This document shows, piece by piece, positions 1-7,603 of a stretch of 45,501 bases of DNA. A program made the translations under genes and the position numbers. This DNA is from CAYSRC01 sp964433495 (GTDB taxonomy: Bacteria; Bacillota; Clostridia; Oscillospirales; Ruminococcaceae), in contig CAYSRC010000015.1 in assembly GCA_964433495.1 (NCBI GenBank), positions 1-45,501 of the forward strand. The letters run 5' to 3'. The notes beneath the pieces were generated by a model. It did not search any database. It saw nothing but the letters and a program-made list of their open reading frames with translations, and was not told where the DNA came from. Numbering within the stretch: position 1 is the first letter of the stretch; each line of letters starts with the position of its first letter.

Positions 1-693
1 TTCATGATCCACGGCAACGTGGTGGAGGGCGTCATGTCCCAGACCGACATGGACGCCATGATGTACAAGATCGAGGGCGAGGACCTCTACCTCATCGGCA
101 CCAGCGAGCACTCGATGATCGGCCGGTTCATCGACACGACGCTGCCCGAGGCGAGCCTGCCGCAGACGCTGACGAGCTACAGCCCCTGCTTCCGCAAGGA
201 AAAGGGCGCGCACGGCATCGAGGAGCGGGGCGTCTACCGCATCCACCAGTTTGAAAAGCAGGAGATGATCGTCGTCTGCAAGCCAGAGGACAGCATGGCC
301 TGGTATGAAAAGATGTGGCGCTACAGCGTCGAGCTGTTCCGCTCGATGGGCATCCCGGTGCGGCAGCTCGAGTGCTGCTCGGGCGACCTCGCCGACCTCA
401 AGGTCAAGAGCTGCGACATCGAGGCGTGGAGCCCGCGCCAGCAAAAGTATTTTGAGGTCTGCTCGTGCAGCAACCTCGGCGACGCCCAGGCGCGCAGGCT
501 GGGCATCAAGGTCAAGGGCGAGGACGGCAAAACATACCTTGCGCACACCCTCAACAACACCTGCGTCGCGCCCCCGAGGATGCTCATCGCCCTCATCGAG
601 AACCACTACAACGAGGACGGCAGCGTCGTCGTGCCCGAGGTCCTGCGCCCCTACATGGGCGGGACCGAGCTCATCACCAAAAAAGCGCGCTGA
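1..693 (+). CDS. serS: Seryl-tRNA synthetase, C-terminal part (5' end outside window)
   Basis: Class II synthetase that charges tRNA-Ser with serine in the cytoplasm. Only about the last 230 residues of a protein usually near 425 are present, because the reading frame is open at the left edge. Class II motif 2 is visible (FRKEKGAHG followed by R.HQFEK.E), as is motif 3 near the end (TLNNTCVAPPRMLIALIENH). The N-terminal tRNA-binding coiled coil must lie upstream. The gene ends at TGA 691-693 and is followed about 90 bases later by a strong terminator, so it is the last gene of its transcript. The identification is very secure; the true start cannot be seen. Confidence 0.97.
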   Translation, partial: FMIHGNVVEGVMSQTDMDAMMYKIEGEDLYLIGTSEHSMIGRFIDTTLPEASLPQTLTSYSPCFRKEKGAHGIEERGVYRIHQFEKQEMIVVCKPEDSMAWYEKMWRYSVELFRSMGIPVRQLECCSGDLADLKVKSCDIEAWSPRQQKYFEVCSCSNLGDAQARRLGIKVKGEDGKTYLAHTLNNTCVAPPRMLIALIENHYNEDGSVVVPEVLRPYMGGTELITKKAR

Positions 694-784
694 GCAAAAC
701 GGCCGACCTCCCCGCCGCGCGCGGGCGTCTGCGGCGACGGTTGAACGCCTCCCCGGGCCGTCGCGACGGCAGCTGTGCACGGAC

Positions 785-815
785 AAAGCCCCCGCCTACA
801 CGGCGGGGGCTTTTT
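785..815 (+). terminator. Rho-independent terminator after serS
   Basis: A perfect 12-bp stem (AAAGCCCCCGCC pairing with GGCGGGGGCTTT) closes a 5-base loop and is followed by a T run. It lies about 90 bases after the serS stop and is the clear transcript end. Confidence 0.9.
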
Positions 816-961
816 ATGCGACACTTGTCTCTTTAAATTGAATATCCGCGAACAAACCCTATAAAACAGCTGAATACAGGGCCCGACCGCCGATAAGCTT
901 GCGGCGTCGCGAGAAATTAGGTAAGCAAGCAGAGCCCTATCGCCGAACAAACGGCAAGCGC

Positions 962-1540
962 TCAGTCGATCTTGATGTCGAGGCCCCGCAGCAGCCCCAG
1001 CGCGTCGGGAAGGGTAAAGTGCGCGCCCTTCACCTTGTTGGTAATGATGTCCACGCGATAGCCCACCGCCTCGCCGAACTCGGCGCCCGAAAGATCGCAG
1101 CGAAAAAACTCGGTTTTTGAAAGATTGCACCCCGAAAAAACACTTGAGCACAGCCGACACTCGGAGAAAAAGGAGTCGGTGACATCGTTGCCCGAAAAGG
1201 TGAACCTGTTTAGGTTGAGCTCGACAAAATTGTTGTACCGCAGCCGGCAGCCCGCAAAGGAGGAAAAGGGCAAAAAATAGCGGCTGTCCGATGTCCACTC
1301 GACCCAGTCGACGCCCGAGAGCGCGCACCCTTCAAAGACGGACGAGCGCATCTCACTCGCCGCGCCCTTGTTCGTCGTAAAACGGCACCCCGTAAAGACG
1401 CAGTCGGAAAAGGCGCAGTTGACAAACCTGCACCCCTCGACCGTGCAGCCGACAAACGCACAGTCGCAAAAGCTGAGGTCGGAGAACACCTCGCCCGCAA
1501 GCTCGAGGTTCCGAAATTGTTTACCGTCAAACTCTTTCAT
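962..1540 (-). CDS. Pentapeptide-repeat protein, Qnr-like
   Basis: The 192-residue protein is almost entirely pentapeptide repeats with Phe/Leu at the centre and Cys/Ser/Asp around it (F..C.F..C...F..C). These should fold as a right-handed quadrilateral beta helix. A break around residues 70-90 (WVEWTSDSRYF) divides two repeat blocks, and the C-terminus ends in a short helix-like segment (LGLLRGLDIKID). This layout matches the Qnr/YjbI-type soluble proteins, several of which mimic DNA and protect gyrase or topoisomerase IV; Qnr proteins are about 215 residues. The ATG at 1540 is chosen because GGGAG precedes it at normal spacing. Protection of gyrase is inference only, since many pentapeptide proteins have no known target. 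It has its own promoter (see 1661-1689). Confidence 0.85.
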   Translation of the reverse strand: MKEFDGKQFRNLELAGEVFSDLSFCDCAFVGCTVEGCRFVNCAFSDCVFTGCRFTTNKGAASEMRSSVFEGCALSGVDWVEWTSDSRYFLPFSSFAGCRLRYNNFVELNLNRFTFSGNDVTDSFFSECRLCSSVFSGCNLSKTEFFRCDLSGAEFGEAVGYRVDIITNKVKGAHFTLPDALGLLRGLDIKID

Positions 1541-1660
1541 AATAGATCTCCCGCAGCATAAAAGCACAGCTGCCCAAGCCAAAAAACGGCAGGGCGGGAT
1601 GAACGGCGCCAAGCGCCGAACGGAGACACGCCCGAACAAACGTCCGCGCGCATGAGATAA

Positions 1661-1689
1661 ATTATAGACCTTCTTTGCACCGTGTGCAA
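1661..1689 (-). promoter_or_regulatory. Promoter of the pentapeptide gene with overlapping palindrome
   Basis: On the minus strand, a -35 TTGCAC (1689-1684) and a -10 TATAAT (1666-1661) are separated by exactly 17 bases. The -35 is the first arm of a perfect inverted repeat (TTGCAC-3-GTGCAA, 1675-1689), a likely repressor-binding site. The predicted leader to the ATG at 1540 is about 110 bases and holds a short hairpin at 1605-1619 (CGGCGC CAA GCGCCG). Confidence 0.65.
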
Positions 1690-2263
1690 CGGGGGAGAGA
1701 TCTAAAACCCGCCAAAGGCAGGCCGGTTCCGAACAAGGCTTTAAACCCGCGGCCCGAACCAAAACCGCGGCGTCACCCTCCGTAAACCCCGCGCTCTCAT
1801 CTTAAAAGCAATATAAAGGGTAAAATGGTTTACCTCGAGGCCGCGTAAAAACGCAAAATTCAGTATAAACACTTATGATAAATACAATAAGTATTGAAAA
1901 ACAGGGTATTTCTGAAGAAAAAAGGCCTTTCTTCAACAGCTCCTCCCTCATCTGTGACCGATACCTTAAACGCCGGCTTGACAAAGCAAAAAATTCCCTT
2001 TCATTTGCCCCTGAGACAAAAGCTCTCTTACCCGTTGCCGAACCGACACGGGCAGCATTTTTAACGGTTCAAACAAAGCGGCGAAAAAACACCGGCTTTG
2101 ACCCTCCGACCCGTTACCGGCCCCTTTTTACATGTTAATCCACGGGTGCACGGTATACTCAAAACAGCTTATTCAAATTATCCTTTTCAATCTGCAACCT
2201 CCCGCTCTGTTCGTTCGTTATACAGGTGTAAGCAAGCAGATAAAAGAATCAGGAGCAACGACC
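1690..2263. other. Intergenic stretch between divergent genes
   Basis: No convincing gene. Short open frames here lack ribosome sites and family resemblance. The right end, with AGGAG at 2251-2255, is the leader of the secreted-protein gene. A weak -10-like TATACT at 2154-2159 has no good -35 partner. Confidence 0.5.
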
Positions 2264-3079
2264 ATGAAAAAAACAGTTATCACACAGGCCGTACTTGCGG
2301 CGGCGGCCGCACTGAGCGTAGTCGGCATGACGATCGGTGCAGTCCTCATGCCAAAGCCTTCCGACAGTCGTCCCTCGATTGCCGCAGCGGATGCTCGGGG
2401 CGTCGGGGTGGAGACCGACGCCGTTGTAAACGAGACGAACGGCGGCGCCGAAATTCTGTCACCCGATACGGCCGCGGCGGCAGAAGATGCTCCCGCAGCG
2501 AACGAGGTCACGCCCGCCGCGCCTGACGGCGCTTGTTCCGCTGTCCCAAAGGGGGATAACGAAACCAGTCGGGCTGTTGCGGATGACAGCGAGGTTCATG
2601 ATGCCGCAAGTGCCGCGCAGACCATTGCAGGGCAAGCCTCGGGCGGGCAGACAGAGGGTGGGCAGACGGCTTTTACCGGGCAAACCTCGGGCGAACCGGC
2701 TCCCGCCGGGGATGCCTCGTCATTACTCAATACCGATAACGGCTTCAACGAACAGCCGGGCAGCGGGCAAACGGCTTTCGGCGGGCAAACCTCGGGCGAA
2801 CCCGCTCCCGCCGGGGATGCCTCGTCATCGCCCAACAACGATAACGGCTTCAACGGACGGTCGGACGACAAGGTTCAACTTGAGCCTGTTGAAATCAGTT
2901 CTGTCGTCACAATACCCGAGCAGCATCTCGTAATCAAGAAAATAATCCACTACAACTGCTATTGCGGTGCCGATTTCACCGATAAAGACGCTTTTGTACA
3001 GCATGCGGCCGAAGGCACAAGACGCGGAGAGATCCACAGCTGGTACAGCTGGGTCGAAGAGGTGGAGGTGTGGGAATAA
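2264..3079 (+). CDS. Secreted protein with duplicated linker and C-terminal CxC/His motif
   Basis: The 271-residue protein begins with a signal sequence or membrane anchor (MKKTVITQ, then about 20 hydrophobic residues). A long low-complexity Ala/Pro/Gly/Asp region follows. Around residues 140-205 a block is duplicated (GQTAF.GQTSGEPAPAGDASS then NDNGFN), and the repetition is also visible in the DNA (about 2677-2735 and 2779-2855). The last ~60 residues look folded: YNCYCGADFTDKDAFVQH with a second His before HSWYSW, resembling small Zn-finger-like tails of Firmicutes surface proteins. ATG 2264 is chosen because AGGAG lies 8 bases upstream and it starts directly at the signal peptide. The function is unknown; cell-surface display or secretion is inferred. 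Confidence 0.75.
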   Translation: MKKTVITQAVLAAAAALSVVGMTIGAVLMPKPSDSRPSIAAADARGVGVETDAVVNETNGGAEILSPDTAAAAEDAPAANEVTPAAPDGACSAVPKGDNETSRAVADDSEVHDAASAAQTIAGQASGGQTEGGQTAFTGQTSGEPAPAGDASSLLNTDNGFNEQPGSGQTAFGGQTSGEPAPAGDASSSPNNDNGFNGRSDDKVQLEPVEISSVVTIPEQHLVIKKIIHYNCYCGADFTDKDAFVQHAAEGTRRGEIHSWYSWVEEVEVWE

Positions 3080-3088
3080 GCGGCGACA

Positions 3089-3122
3089 GGGCAGGGTGCG
3101 CTGTCACCCTTCCCCGTTTTTT
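3089..3122 (+). terminator. Terminator after the secreted-protein gene
   Basis: An imperfect hairpin (GGG-CA-GGGTG pairing with CACCC-TT-CCC, 6-base loop) is followed by GTTTTTT, starting 10 bases after the stop codon. Confidence 0.65.
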
Positions 3123-3172
3123 GCAAGAGTACGGCTCAACGGCTGCTGTGGCGGTCTGCGAAGCTGCGAATG

Positions 3173-3408
3173 CGGGTTCGGATCGCTTTTTTCTCTTCTC
3201 AGCCCGCTGAGACCGAAAGCCCTTTCGGCTTTTTCCGCTTTTGGGGCCTTTGACGTTTTGCGGCACGCGGTGCGAATTTCAAAGCGGACACGGGTTCGGC
3301 TCTCTCTTTCCCTGCTCAGCCCGCTGAGATCGAAAGCCCTTTCGACTTTTCCTCTTTTTGGGGCCTTTGACGTTTTACGGCGCACGGCACGGCTGTCAAA
3401 AAAGCTGC
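3173..3408. repeat. Tandem duplication of a ~117-bp non-coding unit carrying a hairpin
   Basis: Two adjacent copies (about 3173-3290 and 3291-3408) are offset by 117-118 bases. They share CGGGTTCGG, CAGCCCGCTGAGA, CGAAAGCCCTTTCG and GGGGCCTTTGACGTTTT blocks. Each has a 6-bp stem with a GCCC loop followed by T-rich sequence. In copy 2 the outer pair changes from C-G to T-A, keeping the stem. No coding frame is shared. The role is unknown. Confidence 0.8.
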
Positions 3409-3660
3409 TGCTCTGAAACGGCCTCTGCCGACATGCGCGGCGGCATTTTAAATTGATTTACACTGCCGAATCCCCTCTTTTAACGGTAAAGGCCTTGATA
3501 TTTCCCGAAAAACAAACAGAAAAAGCTTTTCGGACAGGGAAAAATGCGGCTGAAAAAACAAACAAACCGCAAAAAAACACGCCGCCTGCCATCGCAAAAA
3601 ACCATTGCCTGTCGTGCGGGCGAAAAACAGGCCCCGCCGCCGGTTCTCCTCACTAAAATA
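3409..3660. other. Intergenic stretch, no gene seen
   Basis: The sequence between the tandem repeat and the hairpin at 3661 has many A runs, but no open frame with a ribosome site or recognisable product. Confidence 0.5.
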
Positions 3661-3701
3661 AAAAAGCCGCGGCGTGCCCGTCAGACAGGCCGGCGCCGCG
3701 G
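3655..3701 (-). terminator. Terminator downstream of the amidohydrolase
   Basis: An 8-bp GC stem (CCGCGGCG 3667-3674 with CGCCGCGG 3694-3701) is followed on the minus strand by TTTTTTATTTT. It lies about 160 bases beyond the stop of the leftward M20 gene. A runs on the other side could also let it work rightward. Confidence 0.65.
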
Positions 3702-3860
3702 AAAAACATGTGAAAAACCTTTCCCGGTATCTGTATAAAGGAAACACCCGACTAAGGCAAGGAATGTGATCGCTCAAAATGCTTCACAAACAGTACAATC
3801 AGGAATTTCTATACAAATCGTATATAAATCTATCTTGCTGAACCGAGCGCGACCCTGCAT

Positions 3861-5036
3861 TTATCTATCGGCATGCACCGACGCCTCGAATTCCGCCTTG
3901 ACCGAGCGCAAAAACGCGCGGTCGGTGAGCGCACGCAGACCCACGAGCGCAAGCGCCTGCGCGCCCTTTTCGAGCGCAGCGTCCCCCGCGGGGGAAATTG
4001 TCGCCGCGGCCATCTCCTTCGAGTGGCCGTTGACCTCGCTGCCCGCGATCTTGATATAACCGTGAAGCGCGGGGCAGACATAGCTGACCGCGCCGATGTC
4101 GCTGCTGCCGTTGGGCGTCTCGTCGACGCCCTCAATGTCCTCGAGGCCGAGCTCGGCATAGCGGCGGCCGAGCTCTTCGCACAGCGCGTAGTTGATCACC
4201 TGGTCGTCGTAGGGGCACTCGTATACGCTCGCCTTATAGGTGCAGCCTGCCGCAAGGCACGCGCCCTTAACGCAGTCCTCCGCCCGGCCGGCGAGCTGTT
4301 CAACATACTCCTTGGTGACGCCCCTGAAATAATACTCAAGCGAAGCGTAGGCGGGGATGACATTGGCCGCCTCTCCGCCGTCCCTGACTATCCCGTGGAT
4401 GTAGGTACCCGGCTCGACATACTGCCGCAGCAGATTGATGCCGACAAAGCTCATCACAGCGGCGTCGAGCGCGCTTTTGCCGTTCTGCGGCTCGCACCCG
4501 TGCGCGTTGACCCCGAAGAACTCGTACTTGACGGGCTTGAGCGCAAGGGTGCGCGCGCCGAGGCGGTTCTCCGACCCGGGATGGATCATCATCGCGACGT
4601 CGACGTCGTCAAAGACTCCCGCGTTCGCCATGTCGACCTTGCCGCCGAAATTCTCCTCTGCGGGCGTGCCGACCACCCACACGCTGCCGCCCGTCTCGTC
4701 GACGATCGATTTGAGCGCGCACCCTGCCGCGAGCGACATGCCCGCGATGAGGTTGTGCCCGCAGCCGTGGCCGACCTCGGGCAGCGCGTCGTATTCACAC
4801 AAAAAGGCGACGGTCGGTCCCGGCTTTTTTGCGGAATACTTCCCGATAAAGCCGGTCGGCACCACAAAGGCGCGCTCGGTTTCAAACCCGGCTTTCTCGA
4901 GCTCGACGCAGAGCTGCTCCATCGAGCGGAACTCCTCGTTGCCGATTTCGGGGTGGTCGTAGAGGTCCTTGACCACCGCTTTGTACCCCTCAAGATGCGT
5001 CCCGACGTGCTCGACAATCCGCTTTTCAAGTTCCAT
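3861..5036 (-). CDS. M20-family amidohydrolase / peptidase (AbgB or ACY1L2 type)
   Basis: A 391-residue cytoplasmic metal-dependent amidase, expected to hydrolyse an N-acyl or peptide bond. The family signatures appear in order: CEYDALP near residue 80, GHGCGHN near 95 (metal ligands), PAEENFGG near 130, and IHPGS near 153. A central dimerisation/lid domain follows, and a late His region (NGHSKEM) completes the site. The length fits the AbgB/HmrA-like branch, whose members cleave p-aminobenzoyl-glutamate or small dipeptides; the true substrate cannot be read from sequence. The start at 5036 has GGAGG close upstream. It stands alone with its own promoter at 5094-5122 and a terminator-like hairpin downstream. 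Confidence 0.92.
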   Translation of the reverse strand: MELEKRIVEHVGTHLEGYKAVVKDLYDHPEIGNEEFRSMEQLCVELEKAGFETERAFVVPTGFIGKYSAKKPGPTVAFLCEYDALPEVGHGCGHNLIAGMSLAAGCALKSIVDETGGSVWVVGTPAEENFGGKVDMANAGVFDDVDVAMMIHPGSENRLGARTLALKPVKYEFFGVNAHGCEPQNGKSALDAAVMSFVGINLLRQYVEPGTYIHGIVRDGGEAANVIPAYASLEYYFRGVTKEYVEQLAGRAEDCVKGACLAAGCTYKASVYECPYDDQVINYALCEELGRRYAELGLEDIEGVDETPNGSSDIGAVSYVCPALHGYIKIAGSEVNGHSKEMAAATISPAGDAALEKGAQALALVGLRALTDRAFLRSVKAEFEASVHADR

Positions 5037-5093
5037 AGTTGCCTCCGAAACGAATAAATATAAGATATATTTGCATAATATTCAAACAACTAT

Positions 5094-5122
5094 ATTGTAC
5101 ATCAAACGCCGATTTTTTTCAA
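5094..5122 (-). promoter_or_regulatory. Promoter of the M20 amidohydrolase
   Basis: On the minus strand, TTGAAA (5122-5117), a 17-base spacer and TACAAT (5099-5094). The leader to the ATG at 5036 is about 50 AT-rich bases. Confidence 0.7.
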
Positions 5123-5258
5123 CTGCCGAAATAAACAAAAAAACGCGCCTTTCAGCGCGCGGAGAACACCGGCTGCCCCTCTCATGCCGGGCCTCAAAAG
5201 CCCCGTCGCAGAGCATGCGGCACGGCGGGACGACCGCGGACACCCGGCAGATAAAAAG

Positions 5259-5873
5259 GCCCCGTCCGCCGCACAGCAGATGGCCCGCCCGGCCGTCAAA
5301 CGGCCTGTTTTGCATTTCGTCCCGCCGGCAGGCTTCGGCCGCTCCCGTCTGCGCCCGCACAGCGTGCGCCTTGTCAACGGCCTTCGGNNNNNNNNNNNNN
5401 NNNNNNNNNNNNNNNNNNNNNNNNNNNNNNNNNNNNNNNNNNNNNNNNNNNNNNNNNNNNNNNNNNNNNNNNNNNNNNNNNNNNNNNTCATCGCAGCACG
5501 GATGACTCCCCGGCCGTCAAACGGTCTGTTTTGCGTTTCGTCTCGCCGGCAGGCTTCGGCCGCTCCCGTCTGTGCCCACACAGCGTGCGCCTTGTCAACG
5601 GCCTTCGGGCCCCGTCCGCCGCACAGCAGATGACCCGCCCGGCCGTCAAACGGTCTGTTTTGCGTTTCGTCCCGCCGGCAGACTTCGGCCGCTCCCGTCT
5701 GCGCCCGCACAGCGTGCGCCTTGTCAACGGCCTTCGGGCCCCGTCATCGCAGCACGGATGACTCCCCGGCCGTCAAACGGTCTGTTTTGCGTTTCGTCCC
5801 GCCGGCAGGCTTCGGCCGCTCCCGTCTGCGCCCTCTCAACGCGCGTCTTGCCATCTTGTCAACGGCCTTCAGC
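5259..5873. repeat. Tandem array of ~128-bp alternating units, interrupted by the assembly gap
   Basis: A unit beginning near CGGCCGTCAAACGG recurs at 5290, 5511, 5640 and 5767. It includes GTTTTGCGTTTCGTC, GGCTTCGGCCGCTCCCGTC and GCCTTGTCAACGGCCTTC. Two subtypes alternate by their leader: type A has CCGCCGCACAGCAGATG (before 5290 and 5640), type B has ATCGCAGCACGGATGACT (before 5511 and 5767). B-to-A spacing is 129 and A-to-B is 127, so the higher-order period is 256 bases. Neither is a multiple of 3, which argues against coding. The final copy diverges after 5830. The true copy number is unknown because of the Ns at 5388-5487. Confidence 0.9.
5388..5487. other. Assembly gap (100 N) inside the tandem array
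   Basis: Exactly 100 undetermined bases, the usual placeholder for a gap of unknown size. Left of it is the end of a type A unit; right of it is the start of a type B unit lacking its first ~6 bases. Confidence 0.97.
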
Positions 5874-6036
5874 CGCTGCGGCCCGGCAGGAACCGGCGCG
5901 CGCCCTTTTACAAAAGCCGATGAACGCGCACGTGCGCATTCCCTGTCCGCCCGCCGCAGGGCAAGGATGCTCTCCCCCTTCCTCCGCACGGGGAGATACC
6001 CGGTTGACGGCCGCATGTTCAAGCTTTACGGGGATG

Positions 6037-6621
6037 TCAGACCTCTCCGTCTGCTTTCTGTCGCCCGGTTTTTTCAACAAGCGCGGACAGATTTTTTCCC
6101 AAAGTCCTCAACAGCTCGATTGACCTTGCCTCCCCGTCATTAACGGAGTTTCCCTGAAAAACGGTGTAATCGTCGGCCGTCGCAACCGGCATATGACACG
6201 GCACAAAGTAACGGTGCAGTCGGTCTAAGGCCGCCGTGCCCCCCGCCCACGCACAGGTCGCCAATGCCGCGGCGGGTTTTCCTTTGAACAGCTGACTGTA
6301 CGTGCAGGTCGCATAAAACACCCGGTCAAGCAAAGCGCACAGCGCGCCGTTGGGGGCGGCAAAATACACAGGGCTTCCGATGATGATCCCGTCCGCCGCT
6401 AAAATCTCCTCGATCAATTCGTTGCACCGATCGTCACCGAACGCACAGCGGTTTGTTTTTCGGCAGGCTCCGCACCCGATGCACCCCCTTATCGGCTGCG
6501 TCCCGATTTGAAACCATTTTGTCCGTATCGCGTTTGCGTGAAGTTCCTGCTCCGCGACAGAAAGGGCGGCGGCTGTGTTCCCGTCCTTCCTTGGGCTTCC
6601 GTTTATCAACAAAACTCTCAT
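6037..6621 (-). CDS. NAD(P)H-dependent FMN reductase / flavodoxin-fold oxidoreductase
   Basis: A 194-residue flavodoxin-like protein. The N-terminal FMN phosphate loop is clear (LLINGSPRKDGNT, residues ~4-16). A Cys cluster follows (CIGCGACRKTNRC, about 47-59), as in iron-sulfur flavoproteins and related NADPH-dependent reductases; it could bind an Fe-S cluster or act as a redox thiol pair. The IIIGSPVYF segment near 79 is the second FMN loop. ATG 6621 has GGAGG upstream. The gene starts only 3 bases after the stop of the TIGR04076 gene at 6625-6960, so the two form an operon. The electron acceptor is unknown. Confidence 0.88.
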   Translation of the reverse strand: MRVLLINGSPRKDGNTAAALSVAEQELHANAIRTKWFQIGTQPIRGCIGCGACRKTNRCAFGDDRCNELIEEILAADGIIIGSPVYFAAPNGALCALLDRVFYATCTYSQLFKGKPAAALATCAWAGGTAALDRLHRYFVPCHMPVATADDYTVFQGNSVNDGEARSIELLRTLGKNLSALVEKTGRQKADGEV

Positions 6622-6624
6622 GCG

Positions 6625-6960
6625 CTATTCCTCCGCGTCGAGCCTTTCCGGCAAAAACACAACGGGCCGGATACCGTCGTCACAGCAAAGGATCTGCTTT
6701 TTTCTGTCCTTGATCCAGCCTTCCCAATAGAAATTGCCGCCCTGCAAAGCCGCATAGACCTTTATTTTGATGACGTCCCACGCCGCTGCACAAAAATTGT
6801 TTTCATAGGCAAACCGCTCATAATTTTCCCTTGTGACGATAAACTCCTGTCCCTCGCGGAAGACAGCGCATTTCCCCGCCTGCGGATTGACAAGAAAGCG
6901 GTCTGCCGGCTCCTGATAATATTCTCTTTTAATGACCGTGATCTTTACTTTATGCTTCAT
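6625..6960 (-). CDS. TIGR04076 family protein
   Basis: A 111-residue protein with the hallmarks of the TIGR04076 family: N-terminal KVKITVIKREY, a central GQEF segment, a Cys/Trp block (NNFCAAAWDVIKIKVY) and the end motif CCDDGIRPVVFLPERL. The family is widespread in anaerobes beside flavin or Fe-S oxidoreductases and has no established biochemical role. Here it is the first gene of a two-gene operon with the FMN reductase, with a 3-base gap. It starts 21 bases from a divergent truncated Crp/Fnr gene, which leaves almost no room for a promoter; any promoter must lie inside that remnant. Confidence 0.85.
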   Translation of the reverse strand: MKHKVKITVIKREYYQEPADRFLVNPQAGKCAVFREGQEFIVTRENYERFAYENNFCAAAWDVIKIKVYAALQGGNFYWEGWIKDRKKQILCCDDGIRPVVFLPERLDAEE

Positions 6961-6981
6961 CTGGCTTTTTCCTCTGCGCCC

Positions 6982-7473
6982 ATGCGCTCGATTTTAAAAA
7001 TGACAGGGTGCGGCGGCGGTACGGTTTTCCCGGGTTATCGCCAAAATGACTATAAGATCGAGTTCTCCCTGACCACAGCTGCATTGTCTGAAATGAAGGT
7101 GCTGGAATTTACCGTCCGTCAATTCAGGACGATGTTTGAAACCAACACAGCCTTGAGCGAACAGGTCGTCAACCGGTACTCCATGTACATCAACCGTTTT
7201 CTGTTTGAATCAATCCATCAGGCATATAATTCCTCTTTGGTGAAAACCGGCAACCTGTTGTATCTTCTCACGGTCAATCAGCAGTCGGGCTTTGAGCCGA
7301 TCATCGATGTCACACAGAATGAGCTTGCGGAAATCCTCGGATTGAGCCGTGTCCAGCTTACAAGGGTTCTTTCTGAGCTGCGGCACAAGGGAATTATCTC
7401 TACCGCCCGCGGCAAGGTCAATATAACCGACCTGCCGGCGCTGGCGTCCCTGTGTTCGTCCGAGACCCTTTGA
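6982..7473 (+). pseudogene. Crp/Fnr-family regulator lacking the N-terminal half
   Basis: The 163 readable residues begin in the middle of a cyclic-nucleotide-binding-type sensor domain (ILKMTGCGGGTVFPGY). The long dimer helix follows, then an intact C-terminal winged helix (DVTQNELAEILGLSRVQLTR, then VLSELRHKGII). Homologues in Clostridia end in the same CSSETL tail and are about 220-230 residues, so roughly 60-75 residues are missing. Upstream in the same frame there is only the antisense of the intact TIGR04076 gene. No good ribosome site is seen before ATG 6982 or 7000. It is best read as a 5'-deleted remnant, though a short DNA-binding protein is possible. Confidence 0.75.
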
Positions 7474-7495
7474 TCCTTTTCAATTGCTATTATAA

Positions 7496-7544
7496 AGCCT
7501 CAGCCTGTGTATCATCTGCTCCAAATGATACACAGGCTGAGGCT
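7496..7544. other. Perfect 20-bp hairpin after the Crp/Fnr remnant
   Basis: AGCCTCAGCCTGTGTATCAT (7496-7515) is exactly complementary to 7525-7544, with a 9-base loop. There is no strong T tract on either side (TTATAATAG leftward), so it is not a textbook terminator. It could be a transcript-end stem or a palindromic repeat. Confidence 0.7.
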
Positions 7545-7603
7545 ATTCTGCAAAAAATATTGAAATGAGCGGGTTTTCCCGGCAGGGCTTCACCCGTATT
7601 CTC

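Noticed and set aside
1802..1984. 60-residue minus-strand open frame between the pentapeptide and secreted-protein genes
   Set aside because: No ribosome site, composition unlike neighbouring genes, and no recognisable product.
3448..3777. 109-residue minus-strand open frame
   Set aside because: It is Phe/Arg-rich without domain resemblance, has no supported start, and contains a terminator-like hairpin.
5259..5873. Possible CRISPR array
   Set aside because: The ~128-bp units are repeated almost in full, with no short repeat/unique spacer pattern and no cas genes.
5102..5873. Open frames running through the tandem array on both strands
   Set aside because: Unit lengths of 127, 129 and 256 are not multiples of 3, so the reading phase changes from unit to unit, and frames exist on both strands.
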